Positions 28,101-41,345 of a stretch of DNA of 64,000 nt are shown here, piece after piece. A program made the position numbers and the translations under genes. The notes beneath the pieces were generated by a model. The model was not told the DNA's origin, did no database searches, and saw only the letters and a list, made by a program, of their open reading frames with translations. Every line of letters begins with the position of its first letter. The stretch's first letter is position 1. This DNA comes from Pholis gunnellus (taxonomy: Eukaryota > Chordata > Actinopteri > Perciformes > Pholidae): NCBI GenBank assembly GCA_910591455.2, contig OU342826.1, positions 9,425,079-9,489,078 on the forward strand, written 5' to 3'.

Positions 28101-31100
28101 ATTGTAAACATTTCAACACAAGCCTTTATTCAAGGGGATGTTTCCCAGAAGAAGCGGCAACCATTGGCACCCATCAATCCCATGGTATTAGAGTTTGTTT
28201 TGGCCCGACGGTGCTGGTAACTTAAGAGCGAGAGAAAGAGGATGGAGGCGGAACGGCTGGAGGAAGAGAATCCATGCCCCTGCAGCTACAAGGCACAGCA
28301 CATGAACTGGTTCCACAAAATTCACTAAATGTGTTGGAGGCCAAGGTTTGTACCACATACGCAAAAGAAAATATGCTCAAAAGAAGGCAAACGTTCTATT
28401 TTGGTTTTATGCAAAAAGCTAAACATTTCATCTTCTACATAACCCATGACACTTATGTCTCTTGGCATTTCTTGACGGAGACAGAAACACTGGCATTTTG
28501 TAGCAGTTTGCTTATTTAAGGCCACTTGAAGAAACTATCTATCGCGTGCAGCAGCCAGAACAATTCAAAATGTACGCAGAGACAGTCAGTTTATTCAACG
28601 CAGTCGTAAAGGTATAAATTTGACATTGGTGTTTATTGAAATTACCTGGTGTGGATAGTTGACCGGGGCGGTTTTTCCTATTTGAAGATCGGATTGTTGG
28701 GAATGCATCTTATCCCCAAACTTCATGGGAGCGGTGACTATAGTGTGTGGGCTCCTTCCAGTAACTTTGACTCGTTCAAGTGTCAGCAGTCACTTTTAAC
28801 AAGCACAGGAATTGTATAACTATCTGTTTTACGCTGTACAGTGTGAATGCATCTGATACACAGTGTATTCCAATAGAGATACTGCAAATATTATTGTAAG
28901 ATTTCTTTCGGCACCATCTCTTTGGGACTTAAGCATCGCAACAGATGGGCAGAAATCTCATGTTTCTCCCCCCGGTTACTATTTTAGTCTCAAGTGTTGT
29001 TCTGCTGCCTGCCTCACAATTCTGACGAGAGCTATCTAAGGTCAAAGGCCTTGTCCACTCTGAGGGCACCAGACCATAAACAAGCGAGTTGCCATTTCCC
29101 AACTTCCCCTTCATTTTGTGTGGCATCTCCAAAGAGCCTTGAGTGTTCGGAAAGGTGGCGACTGATAGATGAGCTTCGGGAGTCATCAAACGTGGCTTGG
29201 CAGTCTTTCTCTGAGCCTTGCCTGTGCCAGACAGTGGAGTCTGTCTGTCTGCCCACGCACCCACCCGTGTACATGTCCAGACTTTTGCAAATCTTGTCAA
29301 CGCTGAGTGGCTGACGTGATGGCACGGTGCTTTATACAAGTGTTTGGCGACCTAAGGTCAGTGCAACCTGGAGCTCAGCCATCAGCCTGGTTTCATTGTT
29401 GCACTAGTCCAACATTTCAAACAGCAGCACCAATTAAAAATCTGGAACGCTTTGCTAATTAAAGTACATTTCGTGATTCATTATTTACAGCACATTTCCT
29501 ATGAATAATAGAAATACTACAATCACTGATGGTTGTCAAATTTTAAACATTTTGGATTAACAGCATTTTAGGGTAAATCTGCAGTAATGTATTTCAAATT
29601 GATACAAATAAACAAAGTTTAACGATCCACAGGACTTTATATAGTACTCTCACCATTGACTGACTGACTTCATTCGTTAGCCCTGGTTGAGCATGAAAAA
29701 CATTGTAAAAAGTTTACATTTTCATATTAAAGATATCATGGAGCAGTACTCTCTTTTGTGTCCAAATCCACAATAGCTGCCAAAACTCACAAGGCACTTG
29801 CAGAAACCTGGGTATCAATCACTCAATGCCGTTTCAGGATGGTGAAAGAAAAACACCCAGACAGTATCCTGTAGCCAGTGGAGTAGAACCTCCAAGGATA
29901 TGGAGATTAGGCTCATGGCTTTAGGGCAGCGAAAAAAAATTACCATGATATGAAATAATTTGAAAAATCCCTAGCAAAAACATAACATGATCCTGCAAGA
30001 TTAGGAAAGGAACCAGTTTAGCCAGTGCAAAAGTTGAGGTGGCACAGAAGTTCTAATTGAGGCTGTCAGGCTTTGCCAAAGGCACTTTGATACGGACCAC
30101 TGCACAGCTGCAAGGCAAGTGGACTGTCAAAATGTCCTGAGTCAGCGCAGGCATGATTGTCTAACAAGAAGATGAACTAGAATGTCTACACAGTATAGAC
30201 TGAGTATTTCATTCTCTGAGGTGTTAGATAAACTTCAATCTCTAGTTTCATAGGGACACAAATAAAAAGAGCTACTCAGCAGAGGGGTGCTTTGAGCATG
30301 TTTTGACACAAGTGGGCGATGAGTCATTATTGGATTTTACAGCATGTATTGGGAATGACTGATGATACAATAACAATAGCAAACCAGGACAAATGGAGGA
30401 ACCACGCCATGCCGCAACACGGGCAATGTTATGCACAATATGGTAGCCATATCCTATTGACACCCCTCAAGGGTAAACACAGACAAAGAACAGAAGGAAC
30501 ACACAAGCCAGCCTTTTCGGCTCCCCCCCCCCTTCTCTCCATCATCTGTTTTCTGTTTCGTTGGCGCTGTCTTGACTAAACAGCAGCAGCAGCCGGTTCA
30601 GGCCTTGCGGCAGAGCTCCAACACTCTCACCTTCTCTAATCCTCCCCAGCACAGCCACCCTAGAGGTGGCGCAGACATGCACCTGTCTGTGGGGATTCAT
30701 TCAGTCTCGTCCGCGCATTAGACACCTAAACCATGATTTAATCTGTTCACCAAGCGTCGGCCTGTTCTGACAGACTAACTCTTTATAAAACATGGATACA
30801 ATCTGTGAATGTGGGAAGATTTCTGTATCTGTTCAACGAATTATAGCTGCAAGGACTTGCAGCATTGATTATCACTTTGTGAGAACTTTGGTAAGAAACA
30901 TTGAATGCAAACATAACCTTTGTACATTTAAAAGAAAACTTTTAGATTCATACAAACTATAGTTTGTCAAAATTGTGGTAAATTAACTATTACACAGGCC
31001 CACTCATTTTGAGTTGAAAAGAAAGTCGATGCACACTTGAGCTCTGATATAGTATCCAATACGTGCCTCCAGTTTTAAAGACAACTTTTTACAGCCAGAC

Positions 31101-34100
31101 TACATTTCAAGTACGAGCCGTGGGCTTGTGTCAGCTTAGTGGACGTCTATCCCCAACCAGCACCTAAATTTACGAAAAGGGTGTTAATCCTCCATATTGG
31201 CAGCCATATAGATACATTGGACAAGTGCCACCTAATCCTCTATTTAATGACTGCTTAAGTTTGTCCTGTTCTTCAGGCAGATCTTGTATTCTTCTTCAAA
31301 TATTGGTGGATACATGACCCAACAGACCAAAATTCAGATTGGATACTTAAATTAACTGTAGGACTATAAAATAACACTTGTTTGATAGAATTTAAGTGCC
31401 GGACAAACCTTATCTTGACTATATCGGAAAGTTACACACTGAATAGAAATAGAATTAAAAGTGTTCAAGTTTTGGTATGGACCATATAAAGTTAACTTAA
31501 TTATAACATAACACCTACAAATGCTGTACAATTCAATGCCTTCATATTAGAGCTATAGTGAAGGAGCTCCATGAAAAGAAATTGGCCTTTTTCAACATTT
31601 TCAGCTTGCTAACATAAAATAAAAATCTGTGAACCACAGTTGGAGGCCTCGTAACCATCAGCCAGTCCTTAAAGGAAGCTTCTGGCTCACTATTATTTCT
31701 AAGTGTCATTTCTTTCCTGAACAGAGCCTCCGTTGTGTTCATTGACATGCGTGGTGCGCCGCATTCTCCTAATGAAGCATGCTGACTTCCTTACTCCCCA
31801 GTGTGCTTGCACGGCCTCCCGGCCTCTCGGAAGACTGGAGTGTGAGGAGGAAGGAAGGAGGCTATAAAAGGACACTAAAAAAAAAAAAAGATTGCAACGG
31901 AGGAGAGTCGGGCGAGTGGTGCCCTGCTTGGCTTGTTTACTACAAGCTAAGTGTGGCGGATTTGCCTCACATGCAAGAAGGTGCGTGAAAACCAATGTGG
32001 CACAAATTTTTAACTGGACCTCACTGTGTCTCATCAAGTGTTAATCTAAGCCTGTGACACATCATCTGTTCACAATTGTATAATGGCCTTCGAGAGTTTG
32101 TTTACTTTAGGAATCTGTGTGCTGCTACATTTTCCAACATACTCCAATCTTTTATCCCAGACTTGTAATCCTTTTCTTAATGGTGTCTCTTTGTTTTACT
32201 GGAGGCATATTACCAATCTGTGCCTCCTTTAGTACATTTACAGAAGCTCCCTCACTCCAACTAAGGTTGCGTAAACCTGAAGAAAAAAAAATCCAATGGT
32301 CTGTGATGGAGTCAAGACACGGTCTCGTCTTGGAGCCCCATGAGAGGATGGTTTCAATGAGCAGACAGGGGCACGAGTAGCGGACCACATGAGAGAGGCT
32401 CTGATGGAAACCCCTCTGCACACACTGCAAATCAAAGCAAATCTGTGTAAGTGTTTTTCCACACACTTTCAAGAGCCGGGGAGGGATGAATCCAGACACC
32501 AGTGCAGTCTGGTCTCCTGTGAATGTCTTGAATTTAAAATGTGTGCTCTGTTTACAAAAAGGGAGAAGTGGGATTTCTCACAGCAAATAGGTCAAGAGCA
32601 GAGCATTGCCTTTGAAAGGATAGACTGACAGATTATTGGTTGAAGAAAGAAATGTCTGAACAACGTTAAGCCTCTGGGGGCAAGGGGCTATATTTGTGGG
32701 GTTCCATTGTGGCCAAAGGACAAGACCTCTTCCATGCGCTGCTCTAAGTTAGAGTTGAAAAGACGTCTATGACTGGATTGTTTCACAAGTAGCCAGTTGA
32801 GAAGCACATTTTTTTTAAACCAATAAAAAGCTATATCATTGCCAGGTTCAGTGATTGCGTTTCGGCCGTGCTCCACGCAAACTGTTTACCTGCATTCAAC
32901 CAAAGCCTGTTTGAACGTGATCGGTCAACGCTGCAGGACTTTAACGGAAACAAGGTTCTGACACCAAGATCATGTCCCTTTGCCTACAGAATTGCATATG
33001 AATGCAAATTCTGTTTGCTGAAATTACAGCAGATGTGGCTTCAACAAACAAGGTCCAATCCATGCCAAAGAAGAGTAGCAACTACAGAAGCCTAAAAGGA
33101 TCATTCTGATTCATTTGGAAGTTTTGGTTTTCATTTATTTCAGTTGTGTAAAAAATTGTCTCGTAACTGCTAAGAAATGTGTGTGTGCAACATCACCATA
33201 ATGCCAGACAGACGGGGCAAAATATCTTTCTTATTTCACATCATTTGACCCATTGTTTACGGAAAAGATATTGATTAGTGCAGCTGTAAACGCTTGTTCA
33301 CTAATGTTTTCATAAAACAAAGAAGGTGATAATGTGGTTGGACTTGCCAATAAAACGTTTACGCTAATTCCACAAAACATGACATGTAAAAACGCCAGTG
33401 CAACAGTTGCATCCCAGATATCTCCTACATTCATGGACAAGCTTGCTTCTGTGCAGTCTGGTTTTTGATACAAAAACAGGGCTGGCTTTGATACCGAGTG
33501 CAAATATTGACTTCTCCCGGACGATCTCACAGCGTGGCCTGGGGTTGAAGGGATGCAGACCTCCCCTGCTTCCCAGGCCCTGCTCCCCACACCTGCTGTG
33601 GTTGGCGGCCTTATTTACACCGGCACCAGTTGGAAATGTCAGTATGAGGCAAAGGCATCATGAGTGCACACATACTGTACACAGTGCATTACATATAGAC
33701 ACAAACACACACTCTTCTCTGTTTCATCTCCGGCCCAGGGTTTTTGAGAGTCTGACAGGCGCTGCTTTCTTGGTGAGAACTAGGAGCCATGCCAACAGTC
33801 TGTCTAAAATGAGCTTGAATTTCTTTACGCACACACCGACACGCACAACAGCCAAACAAGCTACAAGACCTAACTGACACATTCAATGTTTTAAGACATC
33901 AATATTGGGCAAAACCTGACCTGCTTCATCTCTGCGGCAGTTTAGAGTTTCAGAAGCTTCTAATGGATGTGTCGAGTACAGGTAAAATCCCAGCTAGACA
34001 ATACCGAACATTAAAAGTCTGGAACACTGCCGTGCTCACTGGAGAGGTAACACACCAACACGGGGAAAATTGCAAATTGTCCATTTGCAGGACTTTGACA

Positions 34101-35381
34101 TTTTGTCGCAGCAGAAAAAAAAAACTGTGTACCATTTACCATCATCAAAGCATGCTATACAGAGACGGCACAACTCTCAGAGGGAATGCTGCTTTCATCA
34201 ACCATTTAATGTGGCCTCCAAAGACATTTATATAATTTATCATTCTGGAGCTTCACAGAAAACCATATTGCAGAGAGCATGCTAAAAACCCTGTTTGTTT
34301 CCCTTTTTTTTCTTCCAACTTTGAAGCAAAAAAACCCCCCTCAAATCTGTTTTTTGGAGGCCTGTTTGAGGAGGGATTTAGTGACCTGAACCTTCTCATG
34401 AGGGATCCATATCAGCAGCGCACACACACACAGTCCGCTCCGCGAAAAAGCAAAGTGGGTTTTATCCCCCCCACCAGTCTGTTTCCGTTTGTCATTGCTG
34501 CTAAATTTTGGTCACTTTTTTGTCTCACCCAGTCAATAAATCGAGTCAATAGCTGTAGACCCCAAACAGCTTGCTTCCTCTTGCTCCTCTCATTGACTGC
34601 AGAGAGCCTTTGAGCCGGATAAAGAGGCGATTGGACGGAGCAGAGGAGGGGCCCCGTTGGTAGAGGAAGGGATAAATGTCCTTGTGAGTCAGAGATTGCT
34701 TGTAAAAGACAGCTTTGCTCCTAGCTGTAATCAAACAGCTGGACAGGTCTTCTGTGCAGTGGCTGTTTGAGCAGAGAACCCTCGTCAATTAGAGAATATT
34801 TTTGCAATGGCTACTTCTGAGCCATCATTGCAAGCGTGGAGAGATCTCATTTTAAGAGTGCAGAAAGGGGAAGAAAAAAGAAAAAAAAAAAAATCCTGGC
34901 AGCCCGGGTGCAGACAGCAACACAAAGAGGCGATTTGAGCAAACAATTATTAGGCCGCACCAGACTTGACTGGTTTTGTGTGCACATGGGAAATTCTTCA
35001 GCACATGGCAATTAAACACGGGTGGGTTGGGAAGGGCCTTGAACATGACCCAATTTTGACATCAAGTGGTGGCAAGCAGTGCCTTGATGATGTTTTTGGT
35101 GACTTTTGCGTAAACCTGTTTTACAAGCAATTTGCCTCATTTTCAGACTTATTACCCTTCCGTTTTGGCCTCTGCAGTGTGGACGTAAAACTCTGAATGC
35201 TATTACAAGTTTCCTACACAGATTATTTTTTGTTTCTTCCCCAACTGTAGTTTTATTGATATTTGTAGGACAATTAGAGGGTTAATTCTACAGGAACAAG
35301 ATTTTTCAGTAACATGTACATAATGGATTACATTTTATAAGCACATACTGTACATTGTCCATTTGTTCATAGGGCACTCTA

Positions 35382-35412
35382 AAGTAATAGTTCAACATTT
35401 TGGGAATAGAAC
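35382..35412. repeat. Short fragment of the same repeat as at 24.9-25.2 kb
   Basis: AAAGTAATAGTTCAACATTT followed by TGGGAATAG matches the first 30 bases of the repeat at 24912. The match ends abruptly after that, so it is either a truncated copy or chance. Confidence 0.4.
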
Positions 35413-38400
35413 TGCAGTCCAGTTGACCTCAGCTGGATGGTTTTGCCCACGATTGCCTCATCAGCATCTTTTCCAAATATTTTCATTATCTCTTAATCTA
35501 CCTTTTCCAGCATTGGTGTCCCTAAGAGCCTCTTTGTCTGAATTTTACCTTTGGAATTACAAGTTCAACACCAACAGGAATATATAATTAAATAAAAGAA
35601 CAAATAAATTCTTTCCTCAGTTTGAAATTTGTTTTACGTTGAGGGCAAACTATGCATATCAAATTGACAGCTCCGACACCAGATCTGGCGAGGCATTAGC
35701 AGTAGTCTTGGTGCGAATGCGGGAAGTCGTTTCTCCACTTCCTCCCGTGTTGACTTTGGCCAGCACACGCTAATGCGAGAACAGGCCGGAGGGGAGCACT
35801 CTACCTGGAATAGAGTGTCAGCAAACTAAAGAAATGTAGTACGAATCCATTTTTCTTCTCCTGTAAGCCCTTGAACGTTGCCCCTTTGCACTTGCAGCAC
35901 ATCTTAGCCTCACAGTGTGATAGTCTTACAAGCCAGCACGTAACCACTAATAAAAAAGTATCCAAAAAAAAACTGTCAAATATCAAACCACTGATCTCCA
36001 TCCAGCTCACCAAATATAATGACTGCATTCGTTTTGAAGAAGCCTGCATAGCCTGTGTACATTCATTCAGCAAAGCCTGCTAAACATTACGGCCAATGCA
36101 GCGGGGCAGTTTGCAACCTAAAACTCTGCAGCTCTGACCTCTGTCAGCACTGCGCCCAGCCTCAGGCGCCACCTCTCAGAGGTAGCTTCATTGCCCGGGT
36201 CCTGACTTTGTCATGCCACCACCAGCACAAACGCAACGCAGAGGTGAAGACTTTAAAGGGCTGTGATGAGTTTCAGCCATCTCAGTGTATTCCCTCCATG
36301 ACGAAAAGCCAAAGGATTACACTTTCCTTAATATCCACTTCAGCAGGGACTGGCTATAATAACTATATCATTTCATTCAACTCCGCAGCATAGTCCTAGC
36401 CTGCAACTGGCTTTAGGGCTGGCAAGATGTAGATTTATGGGTATGACATTTACAAGCAAGAGTGCCTTACCTCTTTTGGGACTCTGTATTTCTTTGGTTT
36501 AAATCTTGAGTTACGTCGTGTTATTCCCCGTTCTCACTCAGACGAACCCTACACCCTCATATTACTGGGACCTGACATTTGCAGTAATGCACATGCTTCT
36601 GCCAACTGACCTCCACCTCAATAAGTGACTCCAAGTTCATAGGTGGGATAGCCAACAGTGCATAAATAACCGCTTTAGGAATAACAAGTACGCGATCGAG
36701 TCCATTACTCTGGGGATCTGACGGCAAAACCTACGCGTGTGCAAGACTTTCCCTCTCATTTATTTCATCCCATGAAAGGGAAAAGCATGTTGAAGCAGAT
36801 GCCGAACGCACGCCGAGGCTGAAATTCAATAGTCAATTTGGGTGTCAGTATGTTTATAAAATGTTCTATACTCCTTAAATTGATATTACACATGCATTTG
36901 GCACTATGAGGAAATTGAACTAATCTGGTCACCATCTCTCCCTGGGCACCAAAAATACTGTGGCAACTTGAAACTGCTGGCCTGTCATGTCGCATTTAAT
37001 CAGCTGAAATGCACGTCATGTAAAGTCACGTCTCTTCTCTATAATTTTTTTTTCCTATGGCTATTAAAACAGGCTCTAATGCTGAACAGTGGCAGCAGAG
37101 GAAGAGAGAACGCTGGGAAGGTAATTTGTTTTGAAGGTCAAGGGCACGGTGATGGATTCCTACTCATCTTTTACAGTTTAGCACCAAGAACGAGATAATC
37201 TCTACCTGAAGCACTTGAAATGAGTCATGCTGACAGTATTAACTGAGAAGAATCACCTACAACCTTTTCTTTTTTTCAAAGATTGACAATAAGCGTTAAC
37301 CTTGACTACAAACACCTCTAGATTAAGTCAGAATCACCCAATGGTGCGGTCAATATTCCCACCAACTCTCACTGTGGTTTGCAGGTTTCAGTGGGTTTGG
37401 TCTGCTGCTGCTTCCGACTATCCATTCGTTTGTACACTACCAGTGAAAACACTTGGGGGGGCGTACTTATGAGACAATAAACATTTACAGTGCATTCAAA
37501 TTTAAGGAGCCGGGATGGCTCCAATTAAGCAACTGACTTTGCACAATTTATCGTTGGCCTTCGACAGGTGCCATGGAGGGCAATATGGTCGCTTAGGTCA
37601 CAATCTAAACAAGATGATGTTCAGTGATCAAGATTTATTTATTTAGGTATTCAATACTTTCGAGCTTGATGTTCATTCCCACTCATATTTGTTTCGGTGT
37701 TTATTATTCAAGTTTGCCAGATTGATCTGCAATCTGCTTTTTCCTGCTCCAAACTATCGTGATAATTTCAGCCTTTAAAAGTCCACTACCTTAGCTAAAA
37801 CAAAATCAATGTATGTGCACTTAAGAAAACATAAAATAGATAGCAGAGCATACTGCCAAGAAGAGAACAACCAAATATACTTGGATACATTGATATATTT
37901 CAACACTTCCAGTCAGGTATTTGTATAGAATTTCGAGCATGTGTTGAATTTATCCGGTGCATGCTCTACCTGAAGCTCCCTGCAGCGGACACAGCAGGTG
38001 GTAAAGTGCAACGCTCTGCATGAAATGAATGGCACTTCCAGCTCAAGCCAGCATACAGACACTGCCAATGTTTAAAGAAGTTCACAGCTCATGGGAGGTG
38101 GCTCCTTAACCTGGATCCAGACGAAGCCTTGCAGGACGTCATGTTGATTGGTGCAGAGACAAAGCGGATATTCAACAGAGGACAACTGATTTCAATATGT
38201 TTCAGCGCATTATCAACATTGCATTACATTCAATTGGTGGGTGATTCCCAAAAAGACTTGATTTTTTCCATGATTAATGGATACCCTGCTCTACTACCTG
38301 AAGTACAATGTCAGTCACTATTTGCTAGACGCTAAATATAAGCTACATCAGTGCTACGACAGATCGAAAGGAACAGACATGACTCACAAACTTCTCAAAC

Positions 38401-38940
38401 GGTGCTCTGAACTTTGCCACAACTTTGTGTGCGAGGACACTGGAGAAAAAAAGCCCACAGTTGAGATAAAACCCATATGAAAACAAGTAATCTGTACGTT
38501 TCCACAGTAGGGAATTTGGGTCACGGCCTGTGAAGTGTATAAATATAAATGTGCATTCATGCAAGTACTAGAATGTAGAACACTTTAATGGCAACTTTGC
38601 CGACTTTCTTCGTGTGTGCATCATTTGGATGTCACATTCAGCCTAAATGATCATTATACTGTTATGTTTGCAGGGCAAATGTATAAAATATGTATGAGGT
38701 GTTCTGATTTACAATCTGGTAACATTTCCACTCAGTAGGCTTGATTCATTAAAACCTAATACACAGCAGTGCACGAATGCACACAAACAACTCATCGACC
38801 TCGGAGCGAACAGCATGAATCCAGATGAATGGCATTATCAACTGAGATAGTCTGTCATCAACAGTGTGCTCTGCAACAGGGGAAAACACAGCTAACTTTA
38901 AATTGGTAGAAGTATTTAAATGATTGAGACTACTTTTCTG

Positions 38941-38996
38941 TATGTATGTATGTATGTATGTATGTATGTATGTATGTATGTATGTATGTATGTATG

Positions 38997-39028
<32 letters not shown>
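38941..39028 (+). repeat. (TATG)15(TA)14 compound microsatellite
   Basis: Fifteen perfect TATG units (38941-39000) pass directly into fourteen TA units (39001-39028). The array explains the Tyr/Val/Cys/Met- and Thr/Tyr/Ile/His-type repetitive frames on both strands, which are not genes. Confidence 0.95.
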
Positions 39029-40773
39029 CTGACTACACACTTATTTGAATTCAGCATAAAGCGCTTTTGCAGGTTCACTGGACCTTTTTCGTGGCTACGC
39101 CTGTAAAGCTTTCGGTTTCAGCTTCAATGACAATGTTGGCAGATTTACCATTTGAAATTCACGGTAATTATTCAGACAATAGGTCTCTGATTACACACTC
39201 TCCACATCCTAAGATCCTTTTCTGTAAAAACGAGAATGATGTCTGTAGACAAGCACAGTTGATGTAGTTATTATTATGCCACAGGGTCCCAAACAAAAAC
39301 TAGACAACCTGTTTTCAGGCAGCTATACAGTGCATCAGCGCCGTTTATTATGCTGTCGAAAATTACAATTTAACTAGCCGTCTAGCCTGCTTGGGCCATA
39401 TCAAATGACCGCTCAATTAAATTAAAAGTGCATAGGGTTGTCCCGTCTCACCGCTGGGTTTTCCAGGCCTTAACTGTGGCTTACACAGCTGTTTCTACCC
39501 TCTTCTTCATCAGATACAAGGGGAGGGAACCCTGAAAGCAAGACAGTCTGTGCAACAACCAGACCATGAGGCAACTCTCTGCATATCGATTCATCTTTAC
39601 TGACAGAGACGCAGTACATGCATGTACGTTCCCAGGTATGTTAAATTGGCAAGTTGCCACTTCCCCGGGCACTGTATTGTTTGTTTGAGCTAAATTATCT
39701 AATTGCATGTTCTAGATTAATTGCATGCTAAAGGGCAAAAAAAAGGGAATCATAAATTTTGAGGACAAATACCTTTAAATAAGCCTTGATTAGGAAACCA
39801 CATCATACGCCGTTAACATCACAGCTTGTTGAGAAAATTGAGAATGAATGTCTTCAATCCATTTATTTCATGGGTTCGCCGTCTCTTAATTGAGAAAATA
39901 GAATCAACCAAACCACATTATCAACAAAGAACCTTTGCCACTTGTAATAGATCAACTTTCAAAAGCTGCAATGAAGGACAGTCACGCATGGCTGCATGTT
40001 GCTGCGGTACCGTCTCTACGTGCGAGTGGCCTCCTCCGCCAGTGTGCACATTTCGTGATACGGTTGTGTCCGCGGGTGTGCGAGGAGCGTGTTTGTGAGT
40101 GCACATGGGCTCAAGTGTTTATTACCCTCTCAGATCTACAGCATGACTCATATTTCATGTCACATTTAGCACAGCTTCGAGAAGGAAGAGACGGCTGTCA
40201 AAAGGACAAGTCGCCTGGTGAGTGGTGGTGAGGAGGGGGGCACTGAACAAGCCCACAAGACCTCTAGCAAGACTTCTATCTTAAACCGAACATGGGAGGG
40301 GAAAGGGAAAGGGGGGGAGGGGAGAGAGCAAGAGGGTCCCTTGAACTGACAAACACCATGGACACCAACAGTCTGACCCAACCATTTGGAACGTTTGGTT
40401 TTCTTTTGAGTCCAACATGTTGGTGGCGCCCCAAGGGAGTCTGGGAACACACATCATCTGGCCAGCCGCTGGGCAAGCCGTGCTCGACTCCATCACTTTT
40501 TCCACTTTGAGAAATCCCTGCTGTATTTGGATAGCTTGAGGGATTGCTTGCTTGTTTTTGCTGAGACTAAATGGTTTGGAAATTGAAAAGAGGGCACACC
40601 AAAATGTTAGCTGTAATACACGTTTGCAACCACCGTGAATAAACACTCCAAAAGGAACTCTGCCAGTGCTGCCTTAGGTGTAGACCGATATATCTTGCTT
40701 TGAACCCTGGACATTAAATTAAAGACAATACTAGAATTATCCATTTTAAAATCAGAAATGTGAATGAAGGGGA

Positions 40774-40900
40774 TGGCCACGCTCACTGACTCACAGACTT
40801 TCAGGCGCGCTCCCGCACAGTCTGAGCGTTTAGGGCCGTCCCACTGTCTAATCATCAGGTGTTTGAGGGCTCTGTCGCAGACATTTAGCCCCAATCCTGA
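40774..40900 (-). mobile_element. Diverged core of a MITE-like element, inverted relative to the copy at 41.1-41.3 kb
   Basis: The reverse complement of this stretch aligns with the interior of the element at 41150-41275. Shared words include GAGCCCTCAAACAC / GACAGTGGG / GCGGGAGC.CGCCT.AAAGT and CTGTGAGTC. By eye the identity is about three quarters over roughly 120 bases. The terminal arms of the other copy are not recognisable here. Confidence 0.55.
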
Positions 40901-41086
40901 AGCCTTAAACCCTGAACCCTCTGGGACTTACTGACATCACCTGGTAAATGGTTGCGTAAGAGAGACTGCAAGGGCTTGAAATGGTGTAAATACGAACGGG
41001 AGAGCACTTTGCTGCAACATATCACGTTAACATGACAACGTCTAAATATACGTGTACAATTGTGGGTATTTATTTTATATATGAAC

Positions 41087-41345
41087 ATGAATTGTGGGTA
41101 ATTCCCTTGGGCAAAGTCTGCCGATTTTCAGAAAGGGTTCATAAAGGGCTCAACATGTCTACGAGCGAGCCCTCAAACACTCAATTTGACAGTGGGTCAG
41201 CCTTAAACCCTCACGGACTTTGCGGGAGCACGCCTCAAAGTCTGTGAGTCCAGCCATCGGGATTAGGTCTATGTGCCCTTTATGAACCCTTTCTGTAAAT
41301 CCACATTTCTGCAGACATTGCCCAAGGGAATTGCCCACAATTCAT
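41087..41345 (+). mobile_element. Palindromic MITE-like element with long terminal inverted repeats
   Basis: The left arm 41087-41149 and right arm 41275-41345 are inverted copies. Both read ATGAATTGTGGG(T/C)AATTCC, continue CTTGGGCAA.GTCTGC and end with CAGAAAGGGTTCATAAAGGG. They differ by a few substitutions and an indel of about 8 bases. The 125-base interior encodes nothing. This is the form of a non-autonomous DNA transposon. No clear target-site duplication was seen, so superfamily is unassigned. Confidence 0.75.

Noticed and set aside
33540..33600. Gly-rich minus-strand stretch that might be a collagen exon
   Set aside because: Glycine does not fall every third residue in any frame and there is no flanking acceptor/donor pair in phase 1.
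33398..33877. 159-codon plus-strand open frame and overlapping minus-strand frames
   Set aside because: Frames open on both strands, no recognisable motif, Thr/His-rich end from CA-like sequence.
38749..39106. Repetitive Tyr/Ile/His/Thr and Met/Tyr/Val/Cys frames
   Set aside because: Produced by the TATG/TA microsatellite.
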